A stretch of DNA of 64,000 nt from contig NZ_AEUE01000010.1 of NCBI RefSeq assembly GCF_000186705.1, forward strand, positions 1 to 64,000, given 5' to 3'. The notes under the pieces were generated by a model. That model was not told the origin of the DNA and did not search any database. It saw only the letters and a list, made by a program, of their open reading frames with translations. Source of the stretch: Citromicrobium sp. JLT1363 (GTDB lineage Bacteria; Pseudomonadota; Alphaproteobacteria; Sphingomonadales; Sphingomonadaceae). Made by a program: the position numbers and the translations under genes. Below, piece by piece: positions 1 to 8,858 of this stretch; within the stretch, counting starts at the first letter, position 1, and each line of letters opens with the position of its first letter.

Positions 1-2
1 CC

Positions 3-932
3 GAGGCGGAAACGCTGGCCGCCAAATTCAACATCACCGCAGCCAGCCTGGCGTCCGTGGGCGAAGGCCTGCGGTTCGATTCACTCGCCAATGTCGAGAA
101 CATGAACACCTACGGCGCCGAACTGGCGCGGGTGAACCTGCGCCTCGCGCGTTCGGGCGTCGGCAGCAACGACCAGGCCGCCCTGCTCGACCAGCGCGAC
201 AACCTGCTCGAGAAGATGAGCGCTTTCGCCTCGCTCGACACGAAATTCGCCTCCGACGGGACGGTCGCCGTCGCCATCGGGCCGACGCCCGGTACCGCCT
301 TCGTCAATGGTGGCACGGTCGGCACCATGACTTCCACGGTCGGGGCCGACGGAACGCTGTCCTTCGCCATCGACGGTCAGGCCATCACGCCGGGTTCGGG
401 CAGCCTGACGGGCGCCGCGCTGGCCTTAAGCGATCTCGCCGCGATCCAGACGCGCCTCGACGATGCGGCGAACGCAATCGCAACCACCATGAACGCCGCC
501 CAGATGAATGGCGCGGCGCTCGACGGAAGCGCGGGCCAGCCGATGTTCAGCGGAACCACCGCGAGCACGCTGTCGGTCGTCCTGACCAGCGGCGCGGGCC
601 TCGCCACGGCGCCGGCAGGCTCTGCCGCCAACGAGCGCGACCAGCAGAACCTCGCCGACATGCGGCAGGCGCTGACCGCCGCCAATCCGGCGGAAGGCGT
701 CAATTCGATCCTGTTCGATGTGTCGAGCAAGGTAGCCGGACGCGCGGTGACGCAAAGCGCGCTCGAAACGATCGCCTCGTCCGCACGCATCGCGCTGGAG
801 GAACAGTCCGGCGTCGATCTCGACAACGAGGCCGCCAATCTCATCCGCTACCAGCAGGCATTCCAGGCGTCGGGCCGGGCCATGCAGGTGGCGAGCGACA
901 TCTTCGACACGCTGATGGGGATCGGCCGATGA
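3..932 (+). CDS. flgK: Flagellar hook-associated protein FlgK (HAP1), 3' part
   Basis: The reading frame is open from the window edge, so the N-terminal part and start codon lie outside. FlgK is the first hook-filament junction protein and is exported through the flagellar type III apparatus. The visible part contains the family's conserved LLDQRDNLLEKMS region (near base 186) and ends with the coiled C-terminal D0 helix, including NLIRYQQAFQASGRAMQVA, the segment that packs into the junction core. Its stop overlaps the start of flgL by four bases (ATGA), as expected for coupled translation of the two junction proteins. Identification is firm; only the length of the missing part is unknown. 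Confidence 0.93.
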   Translation, partial: EAETLAAKFNITAASLASVGEGLRFDSLANVENMNTYGAELARVNLRLARSGVGSNDQAALLDQRDNLLEKMSAFASLDTKFASDGTVAVAIGPTPGTAFVNGGTVGTMTSTVGADGTLSFAIDGQAITPGSGSLTGAALALSDLAAIQTRLDDAANAIATTMNAAQMNGAALDGSAGQPMFSGTTASTLSVVLTSGAGLATAPAGSAANERDQQNLADMRQALTAANPAEGVNSILFDVSSKVAGRAVTQSALETIASSARIALEEQSGVDLDNEAANLIRYQQAFQASGRAMQVASDIFDTLMGIGR

Positions 933-1849
933 TCAATCTGAGCACAGGCGCGTTCTACGAGCGCTCCGCAACCCAGATCGGCGCCCTGCGCGCGCGCGCT
1001 GAAAACCTGCAGAAGCAGATCGGCACGGGCGAGCGGCTCGAGAAATCCTCCGACGATCCGGTGGCCGCAGCCCGGCTACGCATGCTCGACCGCGAGGAAC
1101 GCATCAGCAAGGTCGACACGCGCAATTCCGAGGCGGCCGAGAACAACCTGAAGTTCACCGATCAGGCGCTGAGCCAGATGACGGTCATGATCAGCCGCGC
1201 GCGCGAACTGGCGCTGCACGCGGCCAACGCGACCACCAGCGACGAACAGCGCGCCTCGATCGCGACCGAACTGGACGGTCTGCGCGAAAACCTGCTCGGC
1301 CTTGCCAATGGCCGCAACGCCTCGGGCCATTCGCTGTTCGGCGGGCAGGCCGTGGGCAATGCCTACGATGTCGATCCCGTCACCGGCGTTGCAACCTATA
1401 TCGGCACCGCGACGCTGGACGAGGTCGAGATCGGCGAAGGCCAGACCATCACGCCGGGAAATACCGGTCCGCAGATCTTCTCGCTGGAGGCGGCAGACGG
1501 AACGCAATCCGATATCTTCGCCGAGCTGGCGGCGCTTTCCACCGCGCTGCGCGGAGGTGGCCAGGCATCCGCCGACGCGGCGCGCGAAGGGCTGAGCACG
1601 CTCGACACGAGTTTCGAAAAGGTCACCACCGCGCAGACCGTGCTCGGTTCACGCATGGCGTGGCTGGAGCTCATGACCGACCGGCGTACCGATAATCTGG
1701 AGCGGATCGCAGACGAACGATCGGTCATGGGCGGCGCCGATCCGGCGGTGACGATGACCCGTCTGCAGGAAATGATGACCGTGCTCGAGGCGAGCCAGGC
1801 CAGCTTCGTGCGTCTCGCCAATCTCAACCTGTTCACGATGCTGCGCTGA
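929..1849 (+). CDS. flgL: Flagellar hook-associated protein FlgL (HAP3)
   Basis: A 306-residue protein, normal length for FlgL, the second hook-filament junction protein. The N-terminal D0/D1 helices carry the flagellin-like segment with RLEKSSDDPVAAARL (about residues 37-51), and the C-terminus ends in a flagellin-type helix (LEASQASFVRLANLNLF). The start ATG overlaps the flgK stop, which fixes the start. Flagellin and FlgL are related, but position directly after flgK and the shape of the C-terminus support FlgL. Confidence 0.93.
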   Translation: MINLSTGAFYERSATQIGALRARAENLQKQIGTGERLEKSSDDPVAAARLRMLDREERISKVDTRNSEAAENNLKFTDQALSQMTVMISRARELALHAANATTSDEQRASIATELDGLRENLLGLANGRNASGHSLFGGQAVGNAYDVDPVTGVATYIGTATLDEVEIGEGQTITPGNTGPQIFSLEAADGTQSDIFAELAALSTALRGGGQASADAAREGLSTLDTSFEKVTTAQTVLGSRMAWLELMTDRRTDNLERIADERSVMGGADPAVTMTRLQEMMTVLEASQASFVRLANLNLFTMLR

Positions 1850-1876
1850 CCGCGCGACCTAGGGGGAATTTGATTC

Positions 1877-2740
1877 ATGTACGCGATTATCGGCATCGTT
1901 GTCTTGCTGGTCCTCGTCTTCGGCGGCTTCGTGCTGAGCGGAGGCGCCATGGGCCCCGTGCTGCACGCCCTGCCCTACGAAATGCTGATCATCGGTGGCG
2001 CCGCGCTTGGCGCGACCATCGCGGGCAACTCGCTCGACAGCCTGAAGGCGATCGGCGGCGCGTTCATGAAGATCTTCAAGGGCCCGCAGCACACCAAGCA
2101 GGACCACATCGACGCCATCGCGCTGACCACGCAGCTGATGAAGGTGCTCAAGACCGAGGGGCCGGTGGCGCTGGAAAGCCATGTGAACGAGCCGGAAAAC
2201 TCCACGATCATCAGCGCCTATCCCAACCTCCTGAAGAACAAGGCGCTGATCGGCCTCATTACCGATACGCTGACGCTGCTGGTCGTGTCGTCCGGCACGC
2301 TGGAAACCCACGCGGTGGAAGAGGTGATGGACAATGCGATGAAGACGCATTTCCATGAACTGCACGAACCGCAGCACGCGCTTCAGTCGCTGGCCGATGC
2401 GCTGCCTGCACTGGGCATCGTCGCCGCCGTGCTGGGCGTGGTGAAAACCATGGGCTCGATCAACAAGCCGCCCGAAGTGCTGGGCAAGATGATCGGCGCC
2501 GCGCTGGTCGGCACCTTCCTGGGCGTGCTGCTGGCCTATGGCATCGTCGGCCCGCTTTCGACCCGCCTCAAGCAGGTGCTGGAGCAGGACGAGCAGATCT
2601 TCCACGCGGTCAAGCAGGTCATCATCGCCTCGCTCTACGGCCATCCGCAGCCGCTGGTGGTGGAAAGCGCCCGCTCCGGGCTGGGCCACAGCGTGCGGCC
2701 CGGCCTGACCGAACTGCTCGACGCGCTGCGGGGTCGCTGA
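1877..2740 (+). CDS. motA: Flagellar motor stator protein MotA
   Basis: A 287-residue inner-membrane protein that forms the proton-conducting stator with MotB. It begins with a hydrophobic helix (MYAIIGIVVLLVLVFGGFVL), followed by a second helix near residues 35-50, a long cytoplasmic loop, and a second pair of helices around residues 170-225. A strong purine-rich ribosome site (AGGGGGAA, bases 1861-1868) precedes the ATG. motB follows after one base, so the two are co-translated in the expected order. Confidence 0.95.
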   Translation: MYAIIGIVVLLVLVFGGFVLSGGAMGPVLHALPYEMLIIGGAALGATIAGNSLDSLKAIGGAFMKIFKGPQHTKQDHIDAIALTTQLMKVLKTEGPVALESHVNEPENSTIISAYPNLLKNKALIGLITDTLTLLVVSSGTLETHAVEEVMDNAMKTHFHELHEPQHALQSLADALPALGIVAAVLGVVKTMGSINKPPEVLGKMIGAALVGTFLGVLLAYGIVGPLSTRLKQVLEQDEQIFHAVKQVIIASLYGHPQPLVVESARSGLGHSVRPGLTELLDALRGR

Positions 2741-2741
2741 C

Positions 2742-3563
2742 ATGCCGGCCAAGGAAGGCGACAATCTTCCGCCCATCATCGTCAAGAAAGTGACGGTGAT
2801 CGAAGGCGGGCACCACGGCGGAGCCTGGAAGGTCGCCTATGCGGACTTCGTGACCGCGATGATGGCGTTCTTCCTGCTGCTCTGGCTGCTCGGCGCGACG
2901 ACCGAGGACCAGCGCAAGGGCCTGGCCGACTACTTCACGCCGACGCTGGTGAAGGTGAAGGACAGTGGCGCGGGCGCCAACGGCCTGCTCGCCGGAGCTT
3001 CGCTGACCGATGTCGACGACTATCCCAACCGCCAGGGGCAGACCGGCAACAAGGGCATCACCATTCCCAGGGACGCGAGCGGCGGGCCCAAGGAAGCGGC
3101 ACGCATGATCCAGCGGATCACCGCGCGCACCAAAGAAAAGCTGGCCCAGAATGCCAAGCTGGCCAAACTGATGAGCCAGGTGAAGATGGTCGATACGACC
3201 GAGGGCGTACGGATCGATCTGGTCGACGACGCCGATTTCTCGATGTTCAACCTCGGCACCACGGTGCTGACCGGCGAGGCCACGGCCCTGCTGGGCGCCA
3301 TCGCCATCGCCATCGAGCCGGAAGAGCGCAAGATCATCGTGCGCGGCCACACCGACAGCCTGAAATGGAAGCATCCCGGCCGGGTCAACAACTGGTCGCT
3401 CTCCGCCGGACGCGCGGAAGCCACCCGGCAGACGCTGATGAACGAAGGCATTCCCGATGCGAGCTTCCGCCGGATCGAAGGCGTCGCGGATACCGAACTG
3501 CTGATAAAGGACGACCCGTCCGACCCGCGCAACCGCAGGATCTCGATCGTCCTCGCGCACTGA
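2742..3563 (+). CDS. motB: Flagellar motor stator protein MotB
   Basis: A 273-residue stator protein. The single N-terminal membrane helix contains the proton-binding aspartate in YADFVTAMMAFFLLLWLL (Asp35 by my count). The C-terminal half is an OmpA-like peptidoglycan-binding domain, recognisable by IIVRGHTDS near residue 200 and the closing segment DPRNRRISIVL. It follows motA by one base. The 205-base gap after it contains no gene but holds a near-perfect 23-base palindrome. Confidence 0.95.
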   Translation: MPAKEGDNLPPIIVKKVTVIEGGHHGGAWKVAYADFVTAMMAFFLLLWLLGATTEDQRKGLADYFTPTLVKVKDSGAGANGLLAGASLTDVDDYPNRQGQTGNKGITIPRDASGGPKEAARMIQRITARTKEKLAQNAKLAKLMSQVKMVDTTEGVRIDLVDDADFSMFNLGTTVLTGEATALLGAIAIAIEPEERKIIVRGHTDSLKWKHPGRVNNWSLSAGRAEATRQTLMNEGIPDASFRRIEGVADTELLIKDDPSDPRNRRISIVLAH

Positions 3564-3645
3564 TCGCATCGCCAGCCGGATTGGCGGCCGGGGTATCCCG
3601 ACGGTTTCCGGACGCGAAGAACAGCCGCTCTCCCAAACTCCCTTT

Positions 3646-3668
3646 CCAAGGATGGTTACCATTCTTGG
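3646..3668. promoter_or_regulatory. Near-perfect 23-base palindrome before the TonB-like gene
   Basis: Arms CCAAGGATGGT (3646-3656) and ACCATTCTTGG (3658-3668) are complementary at 10 of 11 positions around one central T. It lies 101 bases before the ATG at 3769 and 82 bases after motB. The one-base centre and lack of a following T run argue for an operator rather than an intrinsic terminator. The binding protein is unknown. Confidence 0.4.
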
Positions 3669-3768
3669 TGAATGCGCGCGGGCCTGAGGGCTGATGCAAG
3701 GCCATCGCTCTTGCCCCGGACGATCCATTCCGCAAATCTCGTGCGGAAGGTCGAGCTGGGAGATCGCA

Positions 3769-4419
3769 ATGAGCTCAGGCAAACGGATCGCTGCGCTGGC
3801 TGCGGGGGCCGCCATGTTCGCCGCAGGGCCGCTGCTCGCACAAGACGAGGCGCTGCCCGAGGCCGAACCGCGGACCGAGCCGAACCGCTGGTTCTCTTAT
3901 CCCATCCGGTCGATGAGTACCGATGAACAGGGCCAGGTCGGATATCGCCTTCTCGTAGGCCCCGGCGGCCGGGTGGAAAGCTGCGAGATTACACACGCCA
4001 GCATCTATCCCGCCCTGAACGAGGCGACCTGCGCGCAAGCAACGCGCCGTGCAAGGTTTCAGCGCTTGCCCGCCGACGCGAAAGAACCGGGATTGCGCGT
4101 ATTCGAGAGCCGGGTCTCCTGGGCCATCGCCCCCGAACTTGTCTCGGGCCGCAGCGTAACCTCGCAAGACCTGCCACGGCCGCAATCGGAAGATGGCGCG
4201 AGTCAAATCTGGTATCGGCTGACGATCGATCCCGAAGGCAACGCGACCGCCTGCGCGATCGGGACGGGAGGGCAGGATGAGCTCTTCAAAGCCGCCGCAT
4301 GCGAAGCGATCATGCAGGTTGCGAAGGACAGCCGCTTCAGCCCCGGATTTTACGGCATTGATGGCGAGCCGGTGATGCGTACCTTCGCCGATCTCGTGGT
4401 CTGGCCGCAGAAGCCCTGA
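3769..4419 (+). CDS. Periplasmic protein with two TonB C-terminal-like domains
   Basis: A 216-residue protein with a signal peptide (MSSGKRIAALAAGAAMFAAG, cleavage probably after LLA at about residue 24). After it come two similar domains, roughly residues 55-130 and 145-212. Each opens with a strand of the form GYRLLVGPGGRVESC or WYRLTIDPEGNATAC, has a second cysteine in a following helix (EATCAQA, AAACEAI) and then an RF segment; this is the layout of the TonB energy-transducer C-terminal domain. No N-terminal anchor like that of true TonB and no proline-rich linker is present, so a direct TonB role is doubtful. The start at 3769 is chosen over an upstream in-frame ATG (3694) because GGGAG precedes it and the signal peptide begins there. 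Its stop faces the flagellin gene. Confidence 0.65.
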   Translation: MSSGKRIAALAAGAAMFAAGPLLAQDEALPEAEPRTEPNRWFSYPIRSMSTDEQGQVGYRLLVGPGGRVESCEITHASIYPALNEATCAQATRRARFQRLPADAKEPGLRVFESRVSWAIAPELVSGRSVTSQDLPRPQSEDGASQIWYRLTIDPEGNATACAIGTGGQDELFKAAACEAIMQVAKDSRFSPGFYGIDGEPVMRTFADLVVWPQKP

Positions 4420-4453
4420 AGGCCGCAGCTTTCTGCCCCAAGGTCATATGCAA

Positions 4454-4483
4454 ATGGCCCGCCGCTCGGAAGCGACGGGCCAT
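4454..4483. terminator. Hairpin between convergent genes (bidirectional terminator)
   Basis: Arms ATGGCCCGCCGCT and AGCGACGGGCCAT pair at 12 of 13 positions around a CGGA loop. It lies 35 bases past the TonB-like stop and 31 bases past the fliC stop on the other strand, where a shared terminator would be expected. No long T run follows in either direction. Confidence 0.65.
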
Positions 4484-4513
4484 CTGCCTTGTTGTTGATT
4501 GGGAAGCTGAAAC

Positions 4514-5341
4514 TTAGCGCAGCAGCGACAGGACGTTCTGCTGGCTCTGGTTGGCCTGGGCCAGCATGGCGCCCGAAGCCTGGCTGAGGATCTGCGCCTT
4601 CGCCAGCGCAGTCGTTTCGGCCGAGTAGTCGGTATCTTCGATCCGCGAACGCGCATCGGAGAGGTTGGTGATGTTGTTGTTGAGGTTGGTCACAGCCGAT
4701 TCCAGCTGGTTCTGCGAGGCACCCAGACCCGCACGCACGGTCGAGATCGTTTCGATCGCGGTGTCGAACAGGGCGATATCGCCAGCTGCCAGAGCCGTCA
4801 CGTCAACCGCAGCGGCGGCAGCCAGATCGGCGTCGCTGGTGAGATCGGTCGACAGGTCGATGTCGACCGTATCGGATTCGTTCGCACCGGCCTGGATCGT
4901 CACGGTGCCGGCGGTACCTGCAGACGCGTCGAACAGCTTCTGACCGTTGAACTCGGTGTTGCCGAGGACGTTGCCGATCTGCGTGTTGAGGGCGTCCATT
5001 TCCGACTTCAGGTTGGCAAGGTCGCCAGCCGAGTAGGTGTTGTTCGAAGCCTGGACCGTCAGTTCGCGCTGGCGCTGCAGCATGTTGGTCACTTCGCTCA
5101 GCGCGCCTTCGGCGGTCTGAGCCATGGAGATGCCGTCGTTGGCATTGCGGATGCCCTGGCTCATGCCGCGGACCTGTGCGGTCATGCTGGTGGCAATGGC
5201 GAGGCCGGCCGCATCGTCCTTGGCCGAGTTGATGCGCTTGCCGGTGGAAAGGCGCTCCATGGCAGTGCCCAGGGCCTTGTTGGCCTGCGACGACGCATTG
5301 GCCGCCTTCATCGCGCTGATGTTCGTGTTGATAACGCTCAT
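4514..5341 (-). CDS. fliC: Flagellin
   Basis: A 275-residue flagellin, the filament subunit exported by the flagellar type III system. The N-terminal D0/D1 part ([15 protein letters not shown], then [20 protein letters not shown]) and the C-terminal D1/D0 part ([20 protein letters not shown], ending VLSLLR) are both typical. The middle is only about 90 residues of Ala/Asp/Thr-rich sequence, so the outer D2/D3 domains are nearly absent. The chosen ATG has AGGGAG eight bases before it; a longer open frame of 22 residues upstream has no flagellin character. The gene is divergent from the sigma-54 activator, and the 233-base gap contains two inverted repeats. I did not find a correctly spaced sigma-54 or sigma-28 promoter by eye. 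Confidence 0.96.
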   Translation of the reverse strand: MSVINTNISAMKAANASSQANKALGTAMERLSTGKRINSAKDDAAGLAIATSMTAQVRGMSQGIRNANDGISMAQTAEGALSEVTNMLQRQRELTVQASNNTYSAGDLANLKSEMDALNTQIGNVLGNTEFNGQKLFDASAGTAGTVTIQAGANESDTVDIDLSTDLTSDADLAAAAAVDVTALAAGDIALFDTAIETISTVRAGLGASQNQLESAVTNLNNNITNLSDARSRIEDTDYSAETTALAKAQILSQASGAMLAQANQSQQNVLSLLR

Positions 5342-5460
5342 TTCAAAGTCTCCCTGACAAAAAAGATCACTGCCGTGGGTAGGATCGGTTCGCAGCAGCT
5401 GGGACACAGACCGGCAGGGTGCGCGGGGAATTAAGGGCTTAGGCCGAAAACATTTCTCGA

Positions 5461-5478
5461 ATGGGTATTTATACCCAT
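5461..5478. promoter_or_regulatory. Perfect inverted repeat between fliC and the activator gene
   Basis: ATGGGTA and TACCCAT form perfect 7-base arms around TTTA. It is 120 bases before the fliC start and 97 bases before the activator start, a position suitable for an operator acting on both divergent genes. On the fliC strand the central TATAAAT also resembles a -10 box. Confidence 0.45.
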
Positions 5479-5523
5479 GGGGAAAACACGCCGACTAAAA
5501 GTAACCAAGTTTTGTACGTCCAC

Positions 5524-5538
5524 CGGCAAAAACGTGCC
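5524..5538. promoter_or_regulatory. GGCA-A-rich-TGCC element, possible flagellar activator site
   Basis: GGCAAAAACGTGCC (5525-5538) has GGCA/TGCC ends flanking an A-tract. It broadly resembles the GC-flanked, A-rich ftr elements bound by FlbD in Caulobacter (family knowledge from memory). On the - strand it reads AGGCACGTTTTTGCC, close to a sigma-54 promoter, but the GG-to-GC spacing is 9 rather than the required 10 bases, so I do not call it a promoter. Confidence 0.35.
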
Positions 5539-5574
5539 TAACGAAAGACGTTAAAGGCTGAACGGGGGGCCGAC

Positions 5575-6861
5575 ATGATTGGGGTTGACGAGAGCGCGCG
5601 ATTCAGGCGGCAACATGGTGCCGTCGCATCGCGGCTCACAGGGATCGCCACATCGCTCTTCTTCGACCGGCCGGTTCAGCTGGTCGACGCGGACGATCCG
5701 AAGGCCAGCCACAGCGGTCGCACGATCGTGCTCGAACGGGCAGAAAAAAACGCCATCGAGCTTGCCGGCAAGGGTGGTACCATCCGCTACGCCGATCCAT
5801 CGGGGGAAACGACCACCGCCGCGCTGGTCGCACTTCTCTGCGCCAATGGCGGGCCGGTGGCAGCCGACCCGGTTTCGCTTGCGGTCATCTCGCTCGCCGA
5901 CCGGCTGGCGCAGACCGACATTCCCGTGCTGATCCACGGGCCGACCGGCACCGGCAAGGAAGTGCTGTCCAAATTCATGCACCAGCGCAGCGCGCGGTCG
6001 GACAAGCCGTTCATCGCGGTCAATTGCGCCGCCATTCCGGAAACGATGCTCGAAGCCCTGCTCTTCGGTCACGAGAAGGGCGCCTTTACCGGAGCCAATT
6101 CCTCGGGCGAAGGCTTCTTCCGGGCGGCCCACGGCGGCACGCTGCTGCTCGACGAAATTGCCGAAATGCCGCTGCCGCTGCAGGCGAAACTGCTGCGCGC
6201 GCTGCAGGAAGGCGAAGTCGTGCCGATCGGTGCGACCAGCCCGATCAAGGTGGATGTACGGGTGATCGCCTGCGCCAACCGCGATCTGCCATCCGAAGTG
6301 GCCGCCGGTCGCTTCCGCGAAGACCTGTTCTATCGCCTCAACGTGTTCCCGATGACGCTTCACCCGCTGGCAGAGCGCACGGGCGACATCGCTCCGCTCG
6401 CCTTCGCGATGATCCTGCGTCATCACACGAAGGGCCAGCCGATTCCCTGGCTCTCCGAAAGCGCGCTCGCCGTGCTGCGCGCCCACAAGTGGCCGGGCAA
6501 CGTGCGCGAACTGGAAAATGTGATCCGCCGCGCGCTGCTGCTCGCATCGGGCAAGACCGCTATCACCACAGAACACATCGTGTTCGACACCGCGGTCCGC
6601 TCGGTCGCCGCGAGCGAACGTGCGGCTGTGGTTCCGATTGCCGAGACGGTGGCCCAGCCGGTTGCCTTGCCCGCCAGTGGCTCGCGCAAGCTGTCCAAGA
6701 TCGTGAAACAGCACGAAGCCAACGCCATCATGGAGACGCTCGACGCGTGCAACGGACGCCGCGCGGAAGCCGCGCGCCAGCTCGGCATCAGCGAACGCAC
6801 GCTGCGCTATCGCCTCGCATCCTTCCGTGAGGCCGGGATCGCCGTGGGAGGCTCCCGATGA
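5575..6861 (+). CDS. flbD: Sigma-54-dependent flagellar transcriptional activator (FlbD-like)
   Basis: A 428-residue enhancer-binding protein expected to activate sigma-54-dependent flagellar promoters. Residues about 1-105 form a short N-terminal region without a recognisable receiver aspartate or phosphorylation pocket. The AAA+ domain follows, with Walker A GPTGTGKE, the sigma-54-contacting GAFTGA loop and Walker B GGTLLLDEIAEM. A Fis-type helix-turn-helix closes the protein (RAEAARQLGISERTLRYRL). The ATG has a G-rich site just before it. It overlaps fliE by four bases and so heads the fliE-flhB operon. The symbol rests on context and on the truncated, receiver-poor N-terminus; FleQ-like would be an alternative name. 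Confidence 0.85.
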   Translation: MIGVDESARFRRQHGAVASRLTGIATSLFFDRPVQLVDADDPKASHSGRTIVLERAEKNAIELAGKGGTIRYADPSGETTTAALVALLCANGGPVAADPVSLAVISLADRLAQTDIPVLIHGPTGTGKEVLSKFMHQRSARSDKPFIAVNCAAIPETMLEALLFGHEKGAFTGANSSGEGFFRAAHGGTLLLDEIAEMPLPLQAKLLRALQEGEVVPIGATSPIKVDVRVIACANRDLPSEVAAGRFREDLFYRLNVFPMTLHPLAERTGDIAPLAFAMILRHHTKGQPIPWLSESALAVLRAHKWPGNVRELENVIRRALLLASGKTAITTEHIVFDTAVRSVAASERAAVVPIAETVAQPVALPASGSRKLSKIVKQHEANAIMETLDACNGRRAEAARQLGISERTLRYRLASFREAGIAVGGSR

Positions 6862-7226
6862 ACCCGCTTTCCGGGGCCGGAGGAGCCGGCTCGATCAATC
6901 AGGTCATGGCGCTGCGCCAGCAGATCATCGACCGTTCCAGCGTGCTGCAGGAACTGCACCAGAACAAGGACGCCGCCCCCGCAGAGGCCAAGCCCGCGCA
7001 GGAAGCCGGTGGCTTTGCGGATTCGCTCAGAACCGCGCTGGACGGCGTCAACGCCGCGCAGCAGCGTTCGGGCGACATTACCGCCGCCTACGAGCGCGGT
7101 GAAGTGACCGATATCGCCAAGGTCATGCTGGCCCGCCAGGAAGCGGGCGTTGCCTTCGAAGCCACCCTGCAGGTGCGCAACAAGCTGCTCAGCGCCTACC
7201 AGGAAATCATGCGGATGGGGGTTTGA
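6858..7226 (+). CDS. fliE: Flagellar basal-body protein FliE
   Basis: A 122-residue FliE, the adapter between the MS ring and the rod. The first 50 residues are variable and disordered-looking; the conserved part runs from FADSLRTALDGVNAAQQRSG to VMLARQEAGVAFEATLQVRNK and ends in LLSAYQEIMRM, the family's typical tail. It starts inside the activator stop (ATGA overlap) and precedes fliF by three bases. Confidence 0.92.
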   Translation: MNPLSGAGGAGSINQVMALRQQIIDRSSVLQELHQNKDAAPAEAKPAQEAGGFADSLRTALDGVNAAQQRSGDITAAYERGEVTDIAKVMLARQEAGVAFEATLQVRNKLLSAYQEIMRMGV

Positions 7227-7229
7227 TAA

Positions 7230-8858
7230 ATGGCCGGTCTGGTACCCGCTAACGGCGCCCCGCAAGGGCCTGCGCCGGGCCAAGGCTCCATCCTCGAACC
7301 GCTTACCTCGGGCACGGGCAACGTGGGCGAGCGCGCCCGCGCCTTCGCCGCACAGCCGCTTGTCCGGAAGGTGCTGCCCTGGTTCGTCGGAATGGCGGGC
7401 CTGGGCATTGCAGCGCTGCTCTGGGCGACGCTCGCGCCGGGGCCGCAGCGCGTCCTGTATTCCTCGCTCGACGATGCCAGCCGCGCCTCGGTGGTCGCCA
7501 GCCTCGACCAGGCGGGGATCGGCTACAGGATCGACAACAACACTGGCACGCTGACCGTCAGCGAAAGCGATCTGTATCGCGCGCGCATGCTGGTCGCCTC
7601 CGACGGCGCCATCGCTGCGCCCGAAACCGGCGCCGACATGATCGCAAACCTGCCGCTGGGTGCCAGCCGGACGCTGGAAGGCGATCGCCTGCGCGCCGCG
7701 CAGGAGCGTGAGCTGATGCTCACCATCAAGGAAATCGACGGTGTCGAGAGCGTGCGCGTCCATGTCGCCAAGGCCGAACGCTCCGTCTTCGTGCGCGACG
7801 ACGTTGCGCCTTCGGCCTCGATCATGGTGCGCATGGCCAATGGCCGGCAGCTGGCCGACAGCCAGGTTTCCGCGATCGTCAATCTGGTTGCGGGATCGGT
7901 ACCGGGTCTTTCCATCGACGCGGTGCGCGTGGTCGACCAGCACGGCAAGCTGCTGACCGGCAGGCGCGAAGGCGCGAACAACGAACGGCTGGATCTGCAG
8001 TCCCAGATGGAAGCCAAGCTGACCGCGCAGGTGGACCAGCTACTCGCCCCCATGATCGGCGCGAACGCTTTCTCCAGCCAGGTCCAGGTGGAGCTGGACA
8101 TGAACGAGGTCACCTCGGCGCGCGAAAGCTACGACAAGGATGGCGTGGTCCGCCGCGAGACGACGCAGGAAACGCAGATGCCGCAGACGCAGGCAGGCGG
8201 CATTCCGGGCGCCACCGCGAACACTCCGCCCGCCGATCCCGAGCTGGCCGACCGTGCACCGCAGGATACCCCGCCCGAACAGGCCACGCAGGGGCCCGCC
8301 GATGTATCCGCCTCGCGCACCTACGAACTGGGCCGCGAAGTCTCGGTCTCCAACCTCACGCCCGGCGCGCTCAAGCACGTGTCCGTCGCGGTGGCGATCG
8401 ACAAGAACGCGCTCGCCAATGCCAGCCAGGCCGATATCAAGAATATCGAAAAGCTGGTTTCCGCCGCGGTCGGCGCGCGCGAGGAACGCGGCGATATCGT
8501 CACCGTCGTGACCCGTCCCTTTACCGAGGTGACGGTGGAAGAGCCGCCGTTCTACGAAACCGGCTGGTTTGCCATGGTGGTCCGCAACGCGGTCGCCCTG
8601 CTGGCGGTGCTGCTGGTGCTGCTGCTGGCGGTTCGCCCGGCACTCAAGATGCTGCGCGGCAAGGGCGGCAAGTCCAAGAACGAGGAGAACGGCCCGGCGA
8701 CCGCGCAGCTTCTGCCGCCGAATGGCGAGGTCGACCGCGAGGGGCTGGATGCACAGATCCAGCTCGCCCAGCGGATCGCGCACGAGCAACCGCAGGATGC
8801 GGTGATGGCACTGCGTCGCATGCTGGCCGAGCCGATGCCCGAAGGAGCCGCAAGATGA
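7230..8858 (+). CDS. fliF: Flagellar MS-ring protein FliF
   Basis: A 542-residue inner-membrane protein that forms the MS ring and starts basal-body assembly. Membrane helices are seen at about residues 47-70 (VLPWFVGMAGLGIAALLWATL) and 450-475 (VVRNAVALLAVLLVLLLAV). Between them lie the ring-building motifs, including GVESVRVHVAKAERSVF, with a Pro/Thr/Gln-rich insert at about residues 310-360. The C-terminal cytoplasmic tail, which binds FliG, ends at the four-base overlap with fliG. Confidence 0.95.
   Translation: MAGLVPANGAPQGPAPGQGSILEPLTSGTGNVGERARAFAAQPLVRKVLPWFVGMAGLGIAALLWATLAPGPQRVLYSSLDDASRASVVASLDQAGIGYRIDNNTGTLTVSESDLYRARMLVASDGAIAAPETGADMIANLPLGASRTLEGDRLRAAQERELMLTIKEIDGVESVRVHVAKAERSVFVRDDVAPSASIMVRMANGRQLADSQVSAIVNLVAGSVPGLSIDAVRVVDQHGKLLTGRREGANNERLDLQSQMEAKLTAQVDQLLAPMIGANAFSSQVQVELDMNEVTSARESYDKDGVVRRETTQETQMPQTQAGGIPGATANTPPADPELADRAPQDTPPEQATQGPADVSASRTYELGREVSVSNLTPGALKHVSVAVAIDKNALANASQADIKNIEKLVSAAVGAREERGDIVTVVTRPFTEVTVEEPPFYETGWFAMVVRNAVALLAVLLVLLLAVRPALKMLRGKGGKSKNEENGPATAQLLPPNGEVDREGLDAQIQLAQRIAHEQPQDAVMALRRMLAEPMPEGAAR

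Noticed and set aside
5524-5538. A sigma-54 promoter for fliC at AGGCACGTTTTTGCC (- strand)
   Set aside because: The GG and GC elements are 9 rather than 10 bases apart and the site is about 190 bases from the fliC start; kept only as a possible activator site.
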